A stretch of 16,914 nt of DNA from CAZVEV01 sp964625865 (GTDB lineage: Bacteria > Planctomycetota > Phycisphaerae > SM23-33): positions 1-16,914 of the forward strand of contig CAZVEV010000113.1 in the NCBI GenBank assembly GCA_964625865.1, read 5' to 3'. Under the pieces are notes generated by a model. The model searched no databases, had not been told where the DNA came from, and was given only the letters and a program-made list of their open reading frames with translations. Shown piece by piece: positions 1-8,039 of this stretch (the stretch's first letter is position 1; every line of letters begins with the position of its first letter). The position numbers and the translations under genes are program-made.

Positions 1-295
1 GGCCTGTCACCGAAGTGCGGACAGGCCCGAGACACGGCCTACTCACGTGGGATGCTCCCGGCAAGCGAAGCATATCACTGACGTGTGTTGGGTGGCACTT
101 TCAAGCGGAGCCCGAAGGGTGCAGCTTGTGGGTGTAGAAACAGCCAGGCCCCGGCCGCCGCCGCCGCCAGATGCATGGCGGGCGAGCCGGCCCGCGGAAC
201 CAATAGCCAAGCCTATCCCGCTCGGGTAGAATCCGTCGAGAGCCCCGCGCCGGCTCACTGGTCCCGAACGCGACTGTACAGTATGGAGAGACCTC
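1..295. other. Non-coding leader upstream of the DUF5060 gene
   Basis: I see no convincing gene here; short frames on both strands lack a ribosome site and recognisable protein character. The first 27 bases form a perfect 8-bp hairpin (GGCCTGTC at 1-8, GACAGGCC at 20-27, 11-nt loop) with no T-run after it. It could be the terminator stem of a gene lying left of the window. A short GCC-rich run lies at about 154-168. GGAGAG at 285-290 is the ribosome site of the next gene. No clear promoter hexamers were found. Confidence 0.5.
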
Positions 296-3200
296 ATGCG
301 AAGCAAGCCCGCGATGGTTGTCACGATGCTTGTCATGTTCTGTGTCGTTGAAGCGTCGCCCGCGGCTTCGGACGCGCGACGGCCTATCGTGGGATCGGAC
401 GTGGTGTTCGAGGAGGTCGGCGGCGTGGTGGCTGTTGAGGCCGAGCACTTCTACAAGCAGACGCTCAACAGCGTTCGGAGCTGGTATCTCTTCTCCCCGA
501 AGCAGCAGCCTGCAGTGACTCCCGACGGCGATCCGCCGCACCTGGCCGGCGCCAGCGGGGGGGCGTACGTCGAGATCCTGCCCGACACGCGACGCACGCA
601 CGGCGACAAGCTGGTCAACGCGCAGAACTTCATGAACAGTCCGGGCAAGATGGCCGTCCTGCACTACAAGGTGCACTTCAACACGCCGGGCAAGTACTAC
701 GTCTGGGCGCGGATATTCTCGACCGGCACGGAGGACAACGGCATGCACGTGGGGATCGACGGCACGTGGCCGGCGACGGGCCAGCGGATGCAGTGGACGG
801 GCAAACGAAAGTGGGTCTGGGGGTCCAAGCAGCGGACGGCCAGGCAGCACGGTGGGGAGGCGGGAAAGCTGTTCCTCCAGATCGACAGGCCGGGCGAGCA
901 CGTGATCATGTTCTCGATGCGCGAGGACGGCACGGAGTTCGACAAGTGGATGATGGTCAAGGAGAAGAAGGGTTCCGTTGCGGGTGTGGGCCCGGCGACG
1001 CGCGTCAAGAAGGGCAAGCTGCCGAAGGGCGTCACACCCGTGCCGGGGACAAGCGAACCGGATACCCCCAAGGCTCGGCCGAAGCGGAGGCGAGCGGCCG
1101 ACGAGACGCCCGAGGGGGCGGTTGTCGTGGCGGCGGGGCAGTTCAATGTCCAGGGCACGAACTACTACATGGACAAGGGCAAGTGGCTGGCGATTGAGCC
1201 GGGGAAGCACAAGTCGGCGAGGATCAGCGCGAAACTGACGATCGCCCCAGGCCAGTACCACGTGACGCTGTGCGCCGTGGGTGAGGACGACGGCAAGAGC
1301 CGCTACGAGCTGCTGCTGGATGGCAAGCCCGTGGGGACCTTCGTCTGTCCGCTGGCCGGCGGCACGGCGGAGGAAGGGCCCCGGTACACCAAGACCTGGC
1401 CGAAGGTGACGGTGGGCAAGAACGCGACGCTGGAGGTCCGCTCGTGGATTGCGTCGGAAGACGGCTCGGGGCACAGCCGCGCCCGCGTGGCGCGCGTGGC
1501 GCTGGTGCCGTCGGCCGCCGTAGCTGCCGGGGCGGCAGTGGTCCCGGCGACGGGGGCGGGGACGCCCGTTGTACGCGTCTCGACACCCGAGCCGGTCTCG
1601 GGCAAGCCGCTCGCCGGGCCGCGAAAGCCTGATGGCAAGGGCCAGGTGACGGTGGGGGGCGAACTGAAGCAGTGGCACAAGGTGACGCTGACGCTGGACG
1701 GGCCGTTCGCCCATGAGCGCGACAACGCGCCGAATCCGTTTACCGACTACCGCATGACCGTGACGTTCCAGCACGAGTCGGGCTCGCCCAAGTACGTCGT
1801 GCCGGGCTATTTCGCGGCCGACGGCGACGCGGCGAACACGTCGGCCGAGGCGGGCACGACGTGGCGGGCGCACCTGTCTCCGGACAAGCCGGGCACGTGG
1901 AGCTACGCTGTCTCGTTCGTCAAGGGAAAGCACGTCGCCGTTTCCGACGCGGCCGGGGCGCCGGTGGGCGGCTGTGACGGGAAGAAGGGCACGTTCGTCG
2001 TCAAGCCGACCGACAAGACCGGGCGCGATCTCCGCGCGAAGGGTCGTCTGCAGTATGTCGACAAGCATCACCTGCGGTTCGCCGGCAGCGGGGAGTACTT
2101 CCTCAAGTGCGGCGCCGACGCGCCGGAGAACTTCCTGGCCTATCGCGATTTCGACGGGCCCTTCAAGAACGACGGGCAGAAGGACAACTTCATCAAGTCG
2201 TGGCAGGCCCACGTCAGGGACTGGCGCCCGGGCGACCCGACGTGGCAGGGGGGCAAGGGCAAGGGCATCATCGGCGCGATAAACTACCTCGCCTCCGAGG
2301 GGCTCAACGTCTTCTCGTTCCTCCCGATGAACATCGGCGGCGACGACAGGAACGTCTTTCCCTACACGACGTACCGCGACCGCACGCACATGGACTGCTC
2401 CCGCCTGGACCAGTGGGCGATCGTGTTCGAGCATGGGACGCGGATGGGCATGTACCTGCACTTCAAGACGCAGGAAACGGAGAACGAACTGCTGCTGGAC
2501 CGGGGTAACCTGGGCCCGCAGCGCAAGCTCTACTACCGCGAACTGATCGCCCGGTTCGCTCACAACCTCGCGATGAACTGGAACCTGGGCGAGGAGATCA
2601 ACAACGCCACTCACGCACAGAAGGTTGCGTGGGCTGATTACTTCCACACGCACGATCCGTACCGGCATCACATCGTCATCCACAACATGGGCGACCCGCA
2701 CTACGACCTGCTGGGCAAGGCGTCGAAGCTCACGGGCTTTTCTCTCCAGACCAACCGTCCGAATTTCGAGAACGTCCACCACCGGACGCTGGACTACATC
2801 ACCCGCTCGGTCAAGGCGGGCAAGCCGTGGGTCGTCGCCTGCGACGAACCGGGCGATGCGTCTCACGGGCTGAGGCCCGACAACGACGCCGGCGCCAGCC
2901 ACACCGACGGGCGGAAGTACGCCCTGTGGGGTCATCTCATGGCCGGCGGGGCCGGGCTGGAGTTCTACTTCGGCTACAAGCACGCCCACTCGGACCTGAC
3001 CTGCCAGGACTGGCGCAGCCGCGATCGGTTCTGGGACTACTGCCGCTACGCCCTGGAGTTCTTCCGCGACAACAAGATCCCGTTTTGGGAGATGACCAAC
3101 GCCAACGGCCTGGTGGGCTCGGGCGGCAAGAAGGCGAGCCGCTACTGCCTGGCCAAGCCGGGCGAGCTGTACCTCGTGTACCTGCCCAACGGCGGTTCGA

Positions 3201-3379
3201 CGAAGCTGGACCTGGGCAAGGCCCGCGGGACGTTCACCGTCCAGTGGTACAACCCCCGCAAGGGGGGCAAGCTCCGCAGCGGGTCGGTGGCGCAGGTCTC
3301 GGGGGGGCGAAGCGTCGACATCGGTCAGCCCCCGGCCGAGCGAGGCGAGGACTGGCTGGCGATGATCCGGCGACGGTGA
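296..3379 (+). CDS. Exported DUF5060-containing, glycoside-hydrolase-like multidomain protein
   Basis: This 1027-residue protein probably binds and cleaves a polysaccharide outside the cytoplasm. Residues 1-24 look like a signal peptide. Residues 35-223 form a beta-rich module opening with VAVEAEHF, like GH115 C-terminal/CBM6-type carbohydrate-binding domains. A basic linker (235-270) leads to a second beta module (274-405). DUF5060 spans about 452-550 (WHKVTLTLDGP, NPFTDYRMTVTF, GTWSY). Residues 585-930 look like a TIM-barrel hydrolase: NWNLGEEIN at 761-769 and ACDEPGD at 848-854 are plausible sites for the acid/base and nucleophile carboxylates. The end (945-1020: LYLVYLPNGG, WYNPRKGG) resembles the collagen-binding-like C-terminal domain paired with DUF4038-type hydrolases. 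The ATG has GGAGAG 5 nt upstream. It is longer than usual relatives because of the two extra N-terminal modules. The family is fairly sure; the substrate is unknown. Confidence 0.85.
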   Translation: MRSKPAMVVTMLVMFCVVEASPAASDARRPIVGSDVVFEEVGGVVAVEAEHFYKQTLNSVRSWYLFSPKQQPAVTPDGDPPHLAGASGGAYVEILPDTRRTHGDKLVNAQNFMNSPGKMAVLHYKVHFNTPGKYYVWARIFSTGTEDNGMHVGIDGTWPATGQRMQWTGKRKWVWGSKQRTARQHGGEAGKLFLQIDRPGEHVIMFSMREDGTEFDKWMMVKEKKGSVAGVGPATRVKKGKLPKGVTPVPGTSEPDTPKARPKRRRAADETPEGAVVVAAGQFNVQGTNYYMDKGKWLAIEPGKHKSARISAKLTIAPGQYHVTLCAVGEDDGKSRYELLLDGKPVGTFVCPLAGGTAEEGPRYTKTWPKVTVGKNATLEVRSWIASEDGSGHSRARVARVALVPSAAVAAGAAVVPATGAGTPVVRVSTPEPVSGKPLAGPRKPDGKGQVTVGGELKQWHKVTLTLDGPFAHERDNAPNPFTDYRMTVTFQHESGSPKYVVPGYFAADGDAANTSAEAGTTWRAHLSPDKPGTWSYAVSFVKGKHVAVSDAAGAPVGGCDGKKGTFVVKPTDKTGRDLRAKGRLQYVDKHHLRFAGSGEYFLKCGADAPENFLAYRDFDGPFKNDGQKDNFIKSWQAHVRDWRPGDPTWQGGKGKGIIGAINYLASEGLNVFSFLPMNIGGDDRNVFPYTTYRDRTHMDCSRLDQWAIVFEHGTRMGMYLHFKTQETENELLLDRGNLGPQRKLYYRELIARFAHNLAMNWNLGEEINNATHAQKVAWADYFHTHDPYRHHIVIHNMGDPHYDLLGKASKLTGFSLQTNRPNFENVHHRTLDYITRSVKAGKPWVVACDEPGDASHGLRPDNDAGASHTDGRKYALWGHLMAGGAGLEFYFGYKHAHSDLTCQDWRSRDRFWDYCRYALEFFRDNKIPFWEMTNANGLVGSGGKKASRYCLAKPGELYLVYLPNGGSTKLDLGKARGTFTVQWYNPRKGGKLRSGSVAQVSGGRSVDIGQPPAERGEDWLAMIRRR

Positions 3380-3430
3380 GCAATACGGCGCCGAGTCGGT
3401 GGTCTTCGGCGCGAGATGTTGTTGTGTAGC

Positions 3431-3598
3431 CGGGTGCCGTGGGCTGCGGAGCGCAGCGGAGCAACCACGTGAACGGTTTTCGATTGCCGATTTCCGATTG
3501 TCGATTGGCTATCGAGCGCTAATCGACAATCGGCAATCGCAAATCGACAATGGCGACAGCGTGGTTGCTCCGCTGCGCTTCGCAGCCCACGGCACCCG
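3431..3598. repeat. Palindromic element with 39-bp arms and a 7-bp-periodic core
   Basis: The arms at 3431-3469 and 3560-3598 are inverted copies, 38 of 39 bases matching; the mismatch is 3449 against 3580. The core holds four head-to-tail CGATTNN units (3481, 3488, 3495, 3502) and then four AATCGNN units in the opposite sense (3521, 3528, 3535, 3542), so it is itself nearly palindromic. The element sits in the 231-bp gap between two convergent genes and encodes nothing I recognise. It could be a MITE/REP-like non-autonomous repeat, a two-way transcription terminator, or both. No target-site duplication is obvious at its ends. There is one copy in this window. Confidence 0.85.
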
Positions 3599-3610
3599 CT
3601 CGCTGACCGC

Positions 3611-5038
3611 TCAGAGTTTGCTCGTGGCCGTCTGGTACATCTCATCTGCGCAGGACTTGAATACCTTCCTGAGCGCGGGATACGGTTCGCCGTGGCCGTC
3701 GAGCACGCCCGAGTGCTGGCGGGCCTGTTTGCGCGGGATCCGATTCGTGGCGTCGATCAGACCACAGTAGTGCCAGCCCACGAACTCCGGCCGTGCGAAC
3801 GCGCTGCGGAAGAACTCGGCCGTCCAATCCGCGCGCTGCTGCAGGTTGTCGGCTACCGGGCCGTAGGGTCGCGGCATGTGGGGGGTGACCATCGTGTAGG
3901 CCGAGTCACCGTTGATGATCGGCTTGTCGATGATCTTAGACCATCGATCCAGCCCCGGCTTCTGCACCTCGTATCGTCCGTACATCTGATAGAAGATGAT
4001 ATCGGTGAACCGGCTCGTGGTCGGCAGGATGGTGTCCGCCGCATCGGTGTTGGCGTTGATCTTGTCACCTACGAACATGTGGTTGGTGTCGTATCGGCGA
4101 ATGGCGGCCTTGGCGGTCTGGTAGTATTTCGCGACGACCCGCTTGAGGAACTCGACATTGTCCCGGGTCTCGTTTCCGTTGGACAGGTCCGTACCCGGCC
4201 GCCAGTCCTTGGCTGACGCGAGCGCATCGAACGAATCGAACGTCGTGCCGTACGTCGCGTTAAAGTCCCCGATCTTGCCACGATAGAGATCCCGCATCGT
4301 CGCGACGTAGGCCTTCTTTCCCGGAGCGTCGGGTCCCATATTGCGCAGCCGGCGGGGCCAGCCGATGCGAGATTCCCGTCGAGCCCCGCCGATGACGTCA
4401 GGGCGCTCGCGGCAGTCTTCTTCTGTCATCATTGGGCAGTCGGTCATGGAATAGCCCAAGAGGAACGGGTCATTCCGGGCAGGAGCGGCCAGTTTCCTCG
4501 TCATCCGGTCGCAGTGCCGCGCGAACTCGTCGGCAAAGACGTCCACGAAGTTGCTGTCGGGAATCTGCTTCTTCCAATGGGGAATATCCACAAAGTGAAT
4601 CGGCTGCATGTACGGCATGGCCGGCTTGGGCGTGTTCACAACCGACAGCGACGTGTGGACCCCCACCGTATTGAACCCATAGTCCCGACACGTCTTCAGA
4701 AACCACGTCCTGAGTGCGGGGGCGAACTCCCGCCAGTCGAAGCTGTTCAGGCCCAGACGCTTCTTCCAGGCCTCGCGGTTGTAGTCCTGCCTCCACAGGT
4801 CGGCATGCAGGTGATTGATCCCGAGACTCAAGAACGCGTTGCCTTCTGGAGTGACAAGCCACCATCTCCGGTCCTTCTCGACCCGGAAGAAGCCCGTTGC
4901 CTTGAAGTTCTTTCCCTTCCAGCCCCCGAACTGATCGAACTCCTTGCTGGCGACCGCATCCTTGGCCCGCACATCCCTCAGAATGCCGAGCCCCACTGCA
5001 GACGCCGTCACACCTTGGAGTAATTCACGCCGTTTCAT
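3611..5038 (-). CDS. TAT-exported agarase-like (clan GH-A-like) protein
   Basis: This 475-residue protein starts with a twin-arginine-type signal (MKRRELLQG, hydrophobic to residue 20), so it is probably exported folded. FFRVEKDRRWWLVTPEGNAF (51-70) followed by LSLGINHLHAD is the N-terminal signature of agarase-like (GH50-type) proteins, and the rest reads as a TIM barrel. At the expected acid/base strand it has LGYSMTDCP (194-202), and at the expected nucleophile strand KPIINGDSAY (372-381). Both positions carry Asp rather than the usual Glu, so catalysis may be atypical or absent. GWHYCGLIDATNR (421-433) completes the barrel. The start has only a weak ribosome site (GGTGA, about 6 nt away). 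It converges on the DUF5060 gene and is divergent from the propeller gene. The fold family is likely; the activity is not established. Confidence 0.75.
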   Translation of the reverse strand: MKRRELLQGVTASAVGLGILRDVRAKDAVASKEFDQFGGWKGKNFKATGFFRVEKDRRWWLVTPEGNAFLSLGINHLHADLWRQDYNREAWKKRLGLNSFDWREFAPALRTWFLKTCRDYGFNTVGVHTSLSVVNTPKPAMPYMQPIHFVDIPHWKKQIPDSNFVDVFADEFARHCDRMTRKLAAPARNDPFLLGYSMTDCPMMTEEDCRERPDVIGGARRESRIGWPRRLRNMGPDAPGKKAYVATMRDLYRGKIGDFNATYGTTFDSFDALASAKDWRPGTDLSNGNETRDNVEFLKRVVAKYYQTAKAAIRRYDTNHMFVGDKINANTDAADTILPTTSRFTDIIFYQMYGRYEVQKPGLDRWSKIIDKPIINGDSAYTMVTPHMPRPYGPVADNLQQRADWTAEFFRSAFARPEFVGWHYCGLIDATNRIPRKQARQHSGVLDGHGEPYPALRKVFKSCADEMYQTATSKL

Positions 5039-5202
5039 CGGTTCACCGTTGATCTGGTTCAGGCCGGGGTATCCCGGATGACGTTTGGCCGACGACCTCC
5101 GTCAGCCCTCCTGATGAGCGTACCGCCGGCCAGCAAGGTCGGCAAGCACTTCATCCGCTCGACAATAAGACGATTGCAGGGTGAGAGTGTCTCGCGTTCA
5201 GG

Positions 5203-5208
5203 TATACT
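5203..5208 (+). promoter_or_regulatory. Possible -10 box of the propeller/di-heme gene
   Basis: TATACT matches the sigma70 -10 hexamer at 5 of 6 bases. It ends 6 nt before ATG 5215, so a transcript from it would be leaderless. No good -35 lies at normal spacing: TTGCAG at 5174-5179 is 23 nt away. No ribosome site precedes either start codon, which fits leaderless initiation but does not prove it. Confidence 0.3.
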
Positions 5209-7143
5209 GTGCGCATGGGAAAGACGCGGCTGACAGCGTTGCTGGTGGTGCTGGAGGCCACTGTTGTCGGTTGCACACCTGAGGGGCCCTCGCCGCTCCC
5301 GGTGAAACCCGATGATGGTGCAGGAGTGCCCAAGGGCGTCTATCGGTCTCCGCTGGCGGTGGCGGTCTCCCCGGACGGCAGAACGCTGTACGTGTCGGAC
5401 AGGACGGCTGGCTGCGTAACCATTCTGGACGTGGTGGCCGGCAGGAAGATCCGCGACGTGGTGATCGGTGGGCAGCCGCACGGCCTGTGCCTGTCAGCCG
5501 ACGGCAAGACGCTGTACGTTGCCCAGCGTACCGCCCACACGGTCGCCGTGATCGACACCGCCCAGGCACGCGTCACCCGGCGCATCTCCGTGGGCACCTG
5601 GCCGGTCGCGGTCGCGCTGGCTGAGAAGAGCAATCGTCTCTACACGTGCAACCGGGGCAACCACACGGTTTCGGTGGTCGACCTGGCGGCGGGCAGGGAG
5701 ATCAGACAGATCGCCGTCGTCCGCGACCCGGCCTTTGCGGCCGTCACGCATGACCAGTCGCGTCTCGTCGTCGCCAACTTCCTGCCCGACGGACCGGCGA
5801 CGGCGTCCGATCCGGCGGCTGAGGTCAGCGTTCTCGATACGAGGGCGATGCGGGAGATCGCCACGATCAAGCTACCGCCCGGATCGACGATGGCCCGCGG
5901 GACTTGGGTGTCTCCCGACGGCAGGTGGGCGTACGTGGCCCATCTCCTGGGCCGCTTCGATCTCCCGGTAACGCAAGTGGAACAAGGCTGGGTCCATACG
6001 ACGGCGTTGAGCATCATTGACCTGGCAAAGTCCGAGCGGCTGGCGACTGTTCTGCTGGATGACCTGACCAAAGGTGCGGCGGACCCCTGGGCGGTGGTGG
6101 GGGCAGCGGACGGCAAGCGGTTGTGGGTCAGCCATCGCGGCGTCCACGAGGTCTCGGCGCTCGATATCGGGCGCATACACGATCTGCTCGAAGGCAAGAT
6201 CCCGGACGATCTTGCCCGGATCAAGGACGGTCAGCGGGATAACATCTGGGTCCGCATCAGCAAGGACACGCGCCAGATCGCGGAACTGACGGAGGACCTG
6301 ACGGCCCTCCACATCGCCAAGGCGCTCCGCCGCTCGCCCTCGGGAGGCACGGGGCCGACGGGCATGGCGCTTGGGCCCGGGGGCAGGAGGCTGTACGTAG
6401 CCAACACGTACAGCGGAACCGTGGGCGTGCTGGACGCGACGGCGGGCACGCTGCTGACGACGATCAGCGTGGGCGAGCAGCCTGAGCCTGATGCGGCGCG
6501 GCGCGGTGAGATCTACTTCCACGACGCGACGCACTGCTATCAGCGGTGGCACAGTTGCGCGTCGTGCCATCTCGACGGCGGCCGCGTCGATGCCCTGCCA
6601 TGGGACTTCATGCGAGACGGGGTCGACAACGGCAAGGACGTGATCAGCCTGGTCTACATGCAGCACACTCCGCCTCACAACCGCCGCGCCACGCGGCCCG
6701 ATCCGCGGACGAGCCTGGAAACGGGGGTGATCGGCAGCCACCGCATGCCCCCCGCGCCGTCGGAGGTTGATGACCTGCTGGCGTACGTCACATCGCTCAA
6801 GCCCGAGCCTAATCCGAACCTTCCGATGTTCGCCGCCGCTGCGAGGCGCGGCAAGGTGCTGTTCGAAGGCAAGGCCGACTGCGCCCGGTGCCATCCGGCC
6901 CCCTGGTACACCGACAACAAGATGCACGACGTGGGGATCACCAGCAAGACCGACCCTGACGGCCGCTACGACACGCCGTCGCTGATTGAGGCCTATCGCA
7001 CGGGGCCGTACTATCACGATGGTCGGGCAGCCACCATGGAAGAAGCACTGACCGAGCATGACCCCAAGGGCCTGCACGGGAAGCTCAAGGGCCTGACCGC
7101 GAAGGAGATCGACGACCTGGTCGCCTATGTGCTTTCGCTGTGA
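5209..7143 (+). CDS. Lipoprotein with YVTN beta-propeller and di-heme peroxidase-like domain
   Basis: A periplasmic or surface redox protein of 644 residues from the GTG at 5209. ATG 5215 is an equally possible start; a TGA at 5182 rules out anything earlier. A signal sequence ends in the lipobox VVGC with Cys22, so it should be lipid-anchored. Residues 45-425 are YVTN-type propeller blades (SPDGRTLYVSD, SADGKTLYVAQ, GGRRLYVANTYSGTVGVLD). Residues 430-644 are a di-heme cytochrome c peroxidase/MauG-like region. It has haem motifs CASCH (450-454) and CARCH (558-562), WDFMRDG between them, and the family block YYHDGRAATMEEAL (601-614). Such fusions are common in planctomycetes. It probably transfers electrons or oxidises a protein or small substrate; the substrate is unknown. 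It ends 10 bp before the convergent stop of the next gene. Confidence 0.85.
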   Translation: MRMGKTRLTALLVVLEATVVGCTPEGPSPLPVKPDDGAGVPKGVYRSPLAVAVSPDGRTLYVSDRTAGCVTILDVVAGRKIRDVVIGGQPHGLCLSADGKTLYVAQRTAHTVAVIDTAQARVTRRISVGTWPVAVALAEKSNRLYTCNRGNHTVSVVDLAAGREIRQIAVVRDPAFAAVTHDQSRLVVANFLPDGPATASDPAAEVSVLDTRAMREIATIKLPPGSTMARGTWVSPDGRWAYVAHLLGRFDLPVTQVEQGWVHTTALSIIDLAKSERLATVLLDDLTKGAADPWAVVGAADGKRLWVSHRGVHEVSALDIGRIHDLLEGKIPDDLARIKDGQRDNIWVRISKDTRQIAELTEDLTALHIAKALRRSPSGGTGPTGMALGPGGRRLYVANTYSGTVGVLDATAGTLLTTISVGEQPEPDAARRGEIYFHDATHCYQRWHSCASCHLDGGRVDALPWDFMRDGVDNGKDVISLVYMQHTPPHNRRATRPDPRTSLETGVIGSHRMPPAPSEVDDLLAYVTSLKPEPNPNLPMFAAAARRGKVLFEGKADCARCHPAPWYTDNKMHDVGITSKTDPDGRYDTPSLIEAYRTGPYYHDGRAATMEEALTEHDPKGLHGKLKGLTAKEIDDLVAYVLSL

Positions 7144-7153
7144 TGGCGGGGAT

Positions 7154-7828
7154 TCACTTCGCGGGCGTCTTCGCCGCCGGCTTGCCCTCCGCGGGCTTCT
7201 TGGCCGGCGCTTTGGGGACCTTGACGCGAGTGTATCGGAACTTCCTGGGGAACAGCGTCTTGCCGGACGCCTTGATGAACTTGATGACGTTCTCGGGCGT
7301 GTCCTCAATCTTGGACCCGCTGCCCTTGATCTTGCCCGCCTTGATCGCCTCTCTGATGAACCGCTGATTCGGGGCGAAGATGTCGAGCGTGTCGCCTTCC
7401 AGCTTGTACAGGAAGATGTCGTACCTGTCGACGGAGGCCGTCACCTGCTCCGGCGTGGCGCCGCGCAGTTGGGGAATCATCTTCGGCTGGTATCCCACGT
7501 TGAAATACGTGACGTCGCCGATCTTCGTCGGAAAGCCGATGAAGTGACGCATGTAGAACTCGGGCCTCTTCGTGCCCGGCTTGACCAGCACCAGTTCCAT
7601 CCAGTTGAGCTTGCCCAGGATATTGCCCGCCCCGATGTGAAAGAAATACGCATTGCCCCGGATGATTGTCCGCCACGTGCCTATCAGGCGCGGGTCGAGT
7701 TCGGCCTTGAGGGGGTCCGACAGCGGGCGGCTCGTCGTAACGCCATAGTCGGCCCTCGCCCCGGGCGCCAGCCCCAGAAGCAGACTCACCAGTACAATCC
7801 CAGACACCGCGAATCGACAGTGGACCAT
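7154..7828 (-). CDS. Small exported lipocalin-like protein of unknown function
   Basis: I do not recognise a named family. The 224-residue protein has a clear signal peptide (hydrophobic 7-21, likely cut after ARA at about residue 26). The mature part is beta-rich and contains DPRLIGTWRT (45-54), reminiscent of lipocalin-like small binding proteins. DRYDIFLYKLEGDTLDIF (134-151) is followed by a helical segment. The tail from about 205 is a Lys/Pro/Ala-rich low-complexity stretch, perhaps a flexible or charged surface extension. I chose ATG 7828 because AGGAG lies 7 nt upstream and the signal peptide begins there. The frame stays open a further 28 codons upstream to 7912, but that extension lacks these signs. 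Promoter hexamers lie at 7915-7942 and the gene is divergent from the sulfatase. Confidence 0.75.
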   Translation of the reverse strand: MVHCRFAVSGIVLVSLLLGLAPGARADYGVTTSRPLSDPLKAELDPRLIGTWRTIIRGNAYFFHIGAGNILGKLNWMELVLVKPGTKRPEFYMRHFIGFPTKIGDVTYFNVGYQPKMIPQLRGATPEQVTASVDRYDIFLYKLEGDTLDIFAPNQRFIREAIKAGKIKGSGSKIEDTPENVIKFIKASGKTLFPRKFRYTRVKVPKAPAKKPAEGKPAAKTPAK

Positions 7829-7914
7829 CGTCGTCTCCTTCTCGTCGAGAGTGTGCAGGTCAGCGCCCGTTCGTACCGGTCCCGACATCGGGTGGACTTG
7901 GGCCAATGGCAATC

Positions 7915-7942
7915 ATTGTATGGCCTGGCCGGATGGCGTCAA
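7915..7942 (-). promoter_or_regulatory. Sigma70-type promoter of the lipocalin-like gene
   Basis: Read on the minus strand, TTGACG (7937-7942) is followed after 16 bp by TACAAT (7915-7920); each hexamer matches consensus at 5 of 6 bases. Transcription would start near 7908, giving about 80 nt of leader before ATG 7828. Confidence 0.55.
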
Positions 7943-7943
7943 A

Positions 7944-7978
7944 GCGGTTTCGCAAGGGGTTTGCCCTTCGCAAACCGC
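7944..7978. promoter_or_regulatory. Operator-like palindrome between divergent promoters
   Basis: Seven perfect base pairs (GCGGTTT 7944-7950 with AAACCGC 7972-7978) are followed inward by three mismatches, five more pairs (7954-7958 with 7964-7968) and a 5-nt centre. The heptamer TTCGCAA also occurs as a direct repeat at 7949 and 7967, 18 bp apart. The site starts 1 bp from the -35 of the lipocalin-like gene and covers the -35 of the sulfatase. A regulator bound here could control both genes. Confidence 0.45.
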
Positions 7979-7995
7979 GCCGGGCAGGGCATAAT
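7967..7995 (+). promoter_or_regulatory. Sigma70-type promoter of the sulfatase gene
   Basis: TTCGCA (7967-7972, 4 of 6 matches) and CATAAT (7990-7995, 5 of 6) are separated by 17 bp. The start would be near 8002, with a ribosome site (AGAGGTG) at about 8028-8034 before ATG 8040. Confidence 0.45.
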
Positions 7996-8039
7996 GACGC
8001 CGCACGATTCACGATGGGTGTTGATCAGAGAGGTGACAG

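Noticed and set aside
1..27. Hairpin at the left edge as a proven terminator
   Set aside because: No T-run follows and the gene it would terminate lies outside the window, so it is only noted in the leader entry.
91..105. TGGCAC followed by AAGC upstream of the DUF5060 gene, resembling a -24/-12 site
   Set aside because: The spacing between GG and GC is one base too short and the -12 TTGC is absent.
101..2989. 962-codon open frame on the minus strand opposite the DUF5060 gene
   Set aside because: It is a GC-bias shadow: its product is Arg/Val/Pro-rich without domains, and the plus-strand frame shows a signal peptide, family motifs and a ribosome site.
5872..7308. 478-codon minus-strand frame opposite the propeller/di-heme gene
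   Set aside because: Low-complexity Arg-rich product, and it overlaps well-defined haem motifs on the plus strand.
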